From JBBREP01 sp963716525 (GTDB lineage Bacteria > Actinomycetota > Acidimicrobiia > IMCC26256 > PALSA-610): 64,000 bases of DNA. The notes beneath the pieces were generated by a model that worked only from the letters and a program-made list of their open reading frames with translations, was not told where the DNA came from and did not search any database. The DNA lies in NCBI GenBank assembly GCA_963716525.1, contig OY970315.1, positions 1,116,001 through 1,180,000 of the forward strand, read 5' to 3'. Of this stretch, positions 61,778-64,000 are shown in pieces; position 1 is the first letter of the stretch, and each line of letters starts with the position of its first letter. A program made the translations under genes and the position numbers.

Positions 61778-62860
61778 ATGCGCGTTGCGATGTTCGTGGA
61801 GACGGGTGGGCCGCTGCAGATCGAGGACGTGGAGCCGGCGCCGCCGGGTCCGCGTGACGTGGTCGTCGAGCTCGGCGCCAGCGGTGTGTGCCACTCCGAC
61901 CTGTCGATCAAGAACGGCTACGTGCCGATGATGCCCGGCATGGTGCTCGGCCACGAGGGTGCCGGCACCGTGGTCGAGGTGGGCAAGGACGTCAGCGCGT
62001 TCAAGAAGGGCGACCGGATCGTCGCGTCGTTCATCCCGGCCTGCGGGCACTGCCCGTCCTGCCTCGCCGACCAGTCGCACCTGTGCGACACCGAGTTCGA
62101 GGTGATGATGACGCCACGCGGCGCACGCGCCGACGGCAACCCGTTCATGACGATGACCGGCCTCGGCACCTTCGCCGAGGCGATGACGGTCAGCGAGACG
62201 TCGATCGTGAAGATCAACAGCGACCTACCGTTCGACCAGCTCGCGCTGATCGGCTGCGGCATCACCACCGGCGTGGGCGCGGCCCTCAACACCGCGCAGG
62301 TGCACCCGGGCTCCACCGTCGCGATCATCGGTTGCGGGGGCGTCGGCATCGCGGTGCTCCAGGGCTCGCGCATCGCGGGCGCGAGCCGCATCATCGCCGT
62401 CGACCAGGGCACCGAGAAGAAGGCGGCCGCCGAGAAGCAGGGCGCCACCGACTACGTCGACTCCACCCAGGGTGATCCCGTGGCGCAGGTGCAGGCCCTC
62501 ACCGGCGGGCGCGGCGTCGACTACGCGTTCGAGGTGATCGGGCTTCCGGAAACCACCCTGCAGGCCTACAACATGGCCCGCAAAGGCGGCACGGCCGTCA
62601 TGGTCGGCATGACCCGCTCCGACGCCGAGGTCACGATCCCCACGTTCGACCTGTTCTTCAACGAGAAGACGTTGAAGGGCTGCAAGTACGGCTCCGCGCA
62701 GGTGCGGCGCGACTTCCAGCGCTTCGTCGACCTCATCGAGACCGGCCGCCTCGACACCGCGTCGATGGTGTCGCGCCACATCAAGCTCGACGAGGTGAAC
62801 GACGCCTTCCACGCGATGGAGAACCGCGAGGTCGTACGCAGCGTCATCACCTCGTTCTGA
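61778..62860 (+). CDS. Zinc-dependent alcohol dehydrogenase
   Basis: A 360-residue medium-chain dehydrogenase. ATG 61778 gives MRVAMFVETGGPLQIEDVEP. Catalytic zinc ligands SGVCHSD and GHEGAGTV; structural zinc CGHCPSCLADQSHLC; NAD site VAIIGCGGVGIAVLQG, with the acidic D after it (AVDQGTEKK). It is a paralogue of the enzyme at 6001. It is followed after one base by an acyl-CoA ligase gene, so the pair may act in a degradative route through an aldehyde and acid. Confidence 0.9.
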   Translation: MRVAMFVETGGPLQIEDVEPAPPGPRDVVVELGASGVCHSDLSIKNGYVPMMPGMVLGHEGAGTVVEVGKDVSAFKKGDRIVASFIPACGHCPSCLADQSHLCDTEFEVMMTPRGARADGNPFMTMTGLGTFAEAMTVSETSIVKINSDLPFDQLALIGCGITTGVGAALNTAQVHPGSTVAIIGCGGVGIAVLQGSRIAGASRIIAVDQGTEKKAAAEKQGATDYVDSTQGDPVAQVQALTGGRGVDYAFEVIGLPETTLQAYNMARKGGTAVMVGMTRSDAEVTIPTFDLFFNEKTLKGCKYGSAQVRRDFQRFVDLIETGRLDTASMVSRHIKLDEVNDAFHAMENREVVRSVITSF

Positions 62861-62861
62861 C

Positions 62862-64000
62862 GTGTATCCCGGACATTGGGCGAAGGTCACGCCCGACAAG
62901 GCCGCGGTCATCATGGCGGAGTCGGGCGAGACCGTCACCTACAAGCAGCTCGACGACCGCTCGAACCAGTGCGCGCACCTGCTCTGGGCCGCCGGCCTGC
63001 GCTTCGGCGACCACGTCGCGCTGTTGATGGACAACAACGCTCGCTACTTGGAGATCTGCTGGGCCGCCCAGCGGATGGGTTTGTTCTACTCGTGCGTCAA
63101 CTGGCACTTCACCGCCGAAGAGGCCGCGTACATCATCGACGACTGCGACGCCCAGGTGCTCTTCGTGAGTGACGCCACCCGTGCCGTCGCGGCCGAGCTC
63201 GCCCACCTCTGCCCGCGCATCAAGCTCCGCGTCATCGTCGGCGGCGAGCTCGAGGGCTACGAGAACTACGAGGCGGCCATCGCCGCGAAGCCCGCCGAGC
63301 CGGTTGCCGAGGAGTGCGAGGGCACACCGATGCTCTACTCGTCCGGCACCACCGGGCGCCCCAAGGGCATCAAGTACGCCATCAAGCGCGAGCCGATGGG
63401 CCAGATGCCGGGCAACCTCGCGCTGATGACGCAGGTGTTCGGCTTCGACCAGGATTCGATCTACCTGTCGCCCGCGCCGCTCTACCACTCGGCGCCGCTC
63501 TTCTACTGCATGAGCACATTGCGCCTCGGCGGCACCGTGGTGGTGATGGAGCACTTCGACGCGCTCGCGGCGCTGCGCTACATCGAGCAGTACAAGGTCA
63601 CGTGCAGCCAGTGGGTGCCCACGCATTTCGTGCGCATGTTCAAGCTCGCCGACGAGGACCGGGCGCGCTACGACCTGTCGACGCTGAAGTCGGCGGTGCA
63701 CGCGGCCGCGCCGTGCCCGGTCGAGGTGAAGCAGCGCATGATCGACTGGTGGGGCCCGATCGTGTGGGAGTACTACTCGGCCACCGAGGGCGCGGGCGCA
63801 ACGATCATCGGGCCCGAGGAGTGGCTCGCGCACCCCGGGTCGGTCGGCCGGAGCGCGGTCGGCGTGATCCACATCCTCGACGACGACGGCAACGAGCTGC
63901 CGGCCGGTGAGGTCGGCACGGTCTGGTTCGAGCCGGCGTCGTCGCGCCCCGCCTTCGCCTACCACAAGGACGACGCGAAGACGGCCGAGGCGATGAACGC
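62862..64000 (+). CDS. AMP-forming acyl-CoA synthetase, 3' end beyond the window
   Basis: The first 379 residues from GTG 62862 (MYPGHWAKVTPDKAAVIMAE); the frame stays open to the edge. The P-loop is MLYSSGTTGRPKGIKYA, with PAPLYHSAPLFYCMSTL and the A5 motif WEYYSATEG. The C-terminal lid with the catalytic lysine is missing. The family includes FadD-like ligases that make acyl-CoA from fatty, steroid side-chain or aromatic acids. It is tightly coupled to the alcohol dehydrogenase. Confidence 0.9.
   Translation, partial: MYPGHWAKVTPDKAAVIMAESGETVTYKQLDDRSNQCAHLLWAAGLRFGDHVALLMDNNARYLEICWAAQRMGLFYSCVNWHFTAEEAAYIIDDCDAQVLFVSDATRAVAAELAHLCPRIKLRVIVGGELEGYENYEAAIAAKPAEPVAEECEGTPMLYSSGTTGRPKGIKYAIKREPMGQMPGNLALMTQVFGFDQDSIYLSPAPLYHSAPLFYCMSTLRLGGTVVVMEHFDALAALRYIEQYKVTCSQWVPTHFVRMFKLADEDRARYDLSTLKSAVHAAAPCPVEVKQRMIDWWGPIVWEYYSATEGAGATIIGPEEWLAHPGSVGRSAVGVIHILDDDGNELPAGEVGTVWFEPASSRPAFAYHKDDAKTAEAMN

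Overview
The window is 64 kb of high-GC DNA (about 70% by eye) from an actinobacterium. Several families found almost only in that phylum are present: DUF3499, DUF3151, and the histidine phosphatase / DUF3090 / SCO1664 trio. A mycothiol-nitroreductase-like DsbA protein and an F420-type FrhB protein fit the same phylum. The exported protein at 19293 carries GYWLAAADGGVFSFGD-type repeats joined to a transglycosylase-like domain, a combination I associate with Acidimicrobiia. A (possibly uncultured) acidimicrobial or related actinobacterium is therefore the best guess. No rRNA gene, CRISPR array or intact mobile element is visible.

Layout. 1-10 kb: mostly catabolic minus-strand genes (VOC enzyme, formylglycine-type sulfatase, secreted beta-sandwich repeat protein, amidohydrolase, two very small ORFs, zinc alcohol dehydrogenase). 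Plus-strand SRPBCC, lipoprotein and alkylsulfatase-type metallo-beta-lactamase genes follow. 10-20 kb: Gfo/Idh/MocA oxidoreductase, DUF3499, a VOC - homoserine kinase - SDR run, DsbA-like protein, sigma factor with membrane partner, M20 peptidase, phytoene-desaturase-like flavoprotein and the repeat/transglycosylase protein. 20-38 kb: housekeeping and envelope genes (UbiB-like kinase, Fpg, Lgt, MacB-type ABC transporter, PurE, nitronate-monooxygenase-like enzyme, Gmd, DUF3151, the phosphatase/DUF3090/SCO1664 trio, an orphan fatty-acyl-AMP ligase, FrhB-like protein divergent from MetF, an acyltransferase pair). 38.3-40.3 kb: a lower-GC patch of gene fragments, including two pieces of tyrosine integrase, next to tRNA-Ser(CGA). 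40-56 kb: TadA, a YceI/cytochrome c/copper monooxygenase fusion, a GGDEF-EAL protein, a secreted phospholipase C-like phosphoesterase, an SQR-like flavoprotein, a DinB-ankyrin protein, a P-type ATPase and a GAF-EAL protein. 56-64 kb: tRNA-Ser(UGA) behind serS, then pgi, gnd and pgl (glucose 6-phosphate and pentose phosphate metabolism), a zinc alcohol dehydrogenase and a truncated acyl-CoA ligase.

The feature that most affects annotation is a set of eleven reading-frame breaks in ten otherwise intact genes, among them pgi, pgl, DUF3090 and the FrhB-like gene. Nearly all sit in GC-dinucleotide runs or short G/C homopolymers, so most are probably sequence errors. Affected genes are reported here across the break, with the likely position given. 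No single novel defence or biosynthetic system is evident. The most unusual items are the YceI-cytochrome-copper monooxygenase fusion, the tRNA-linked integrase remnant with a hairpin over its ribosome-binding site, and the pair of tiny ORFs with a perfect Shine-Dalgarno.
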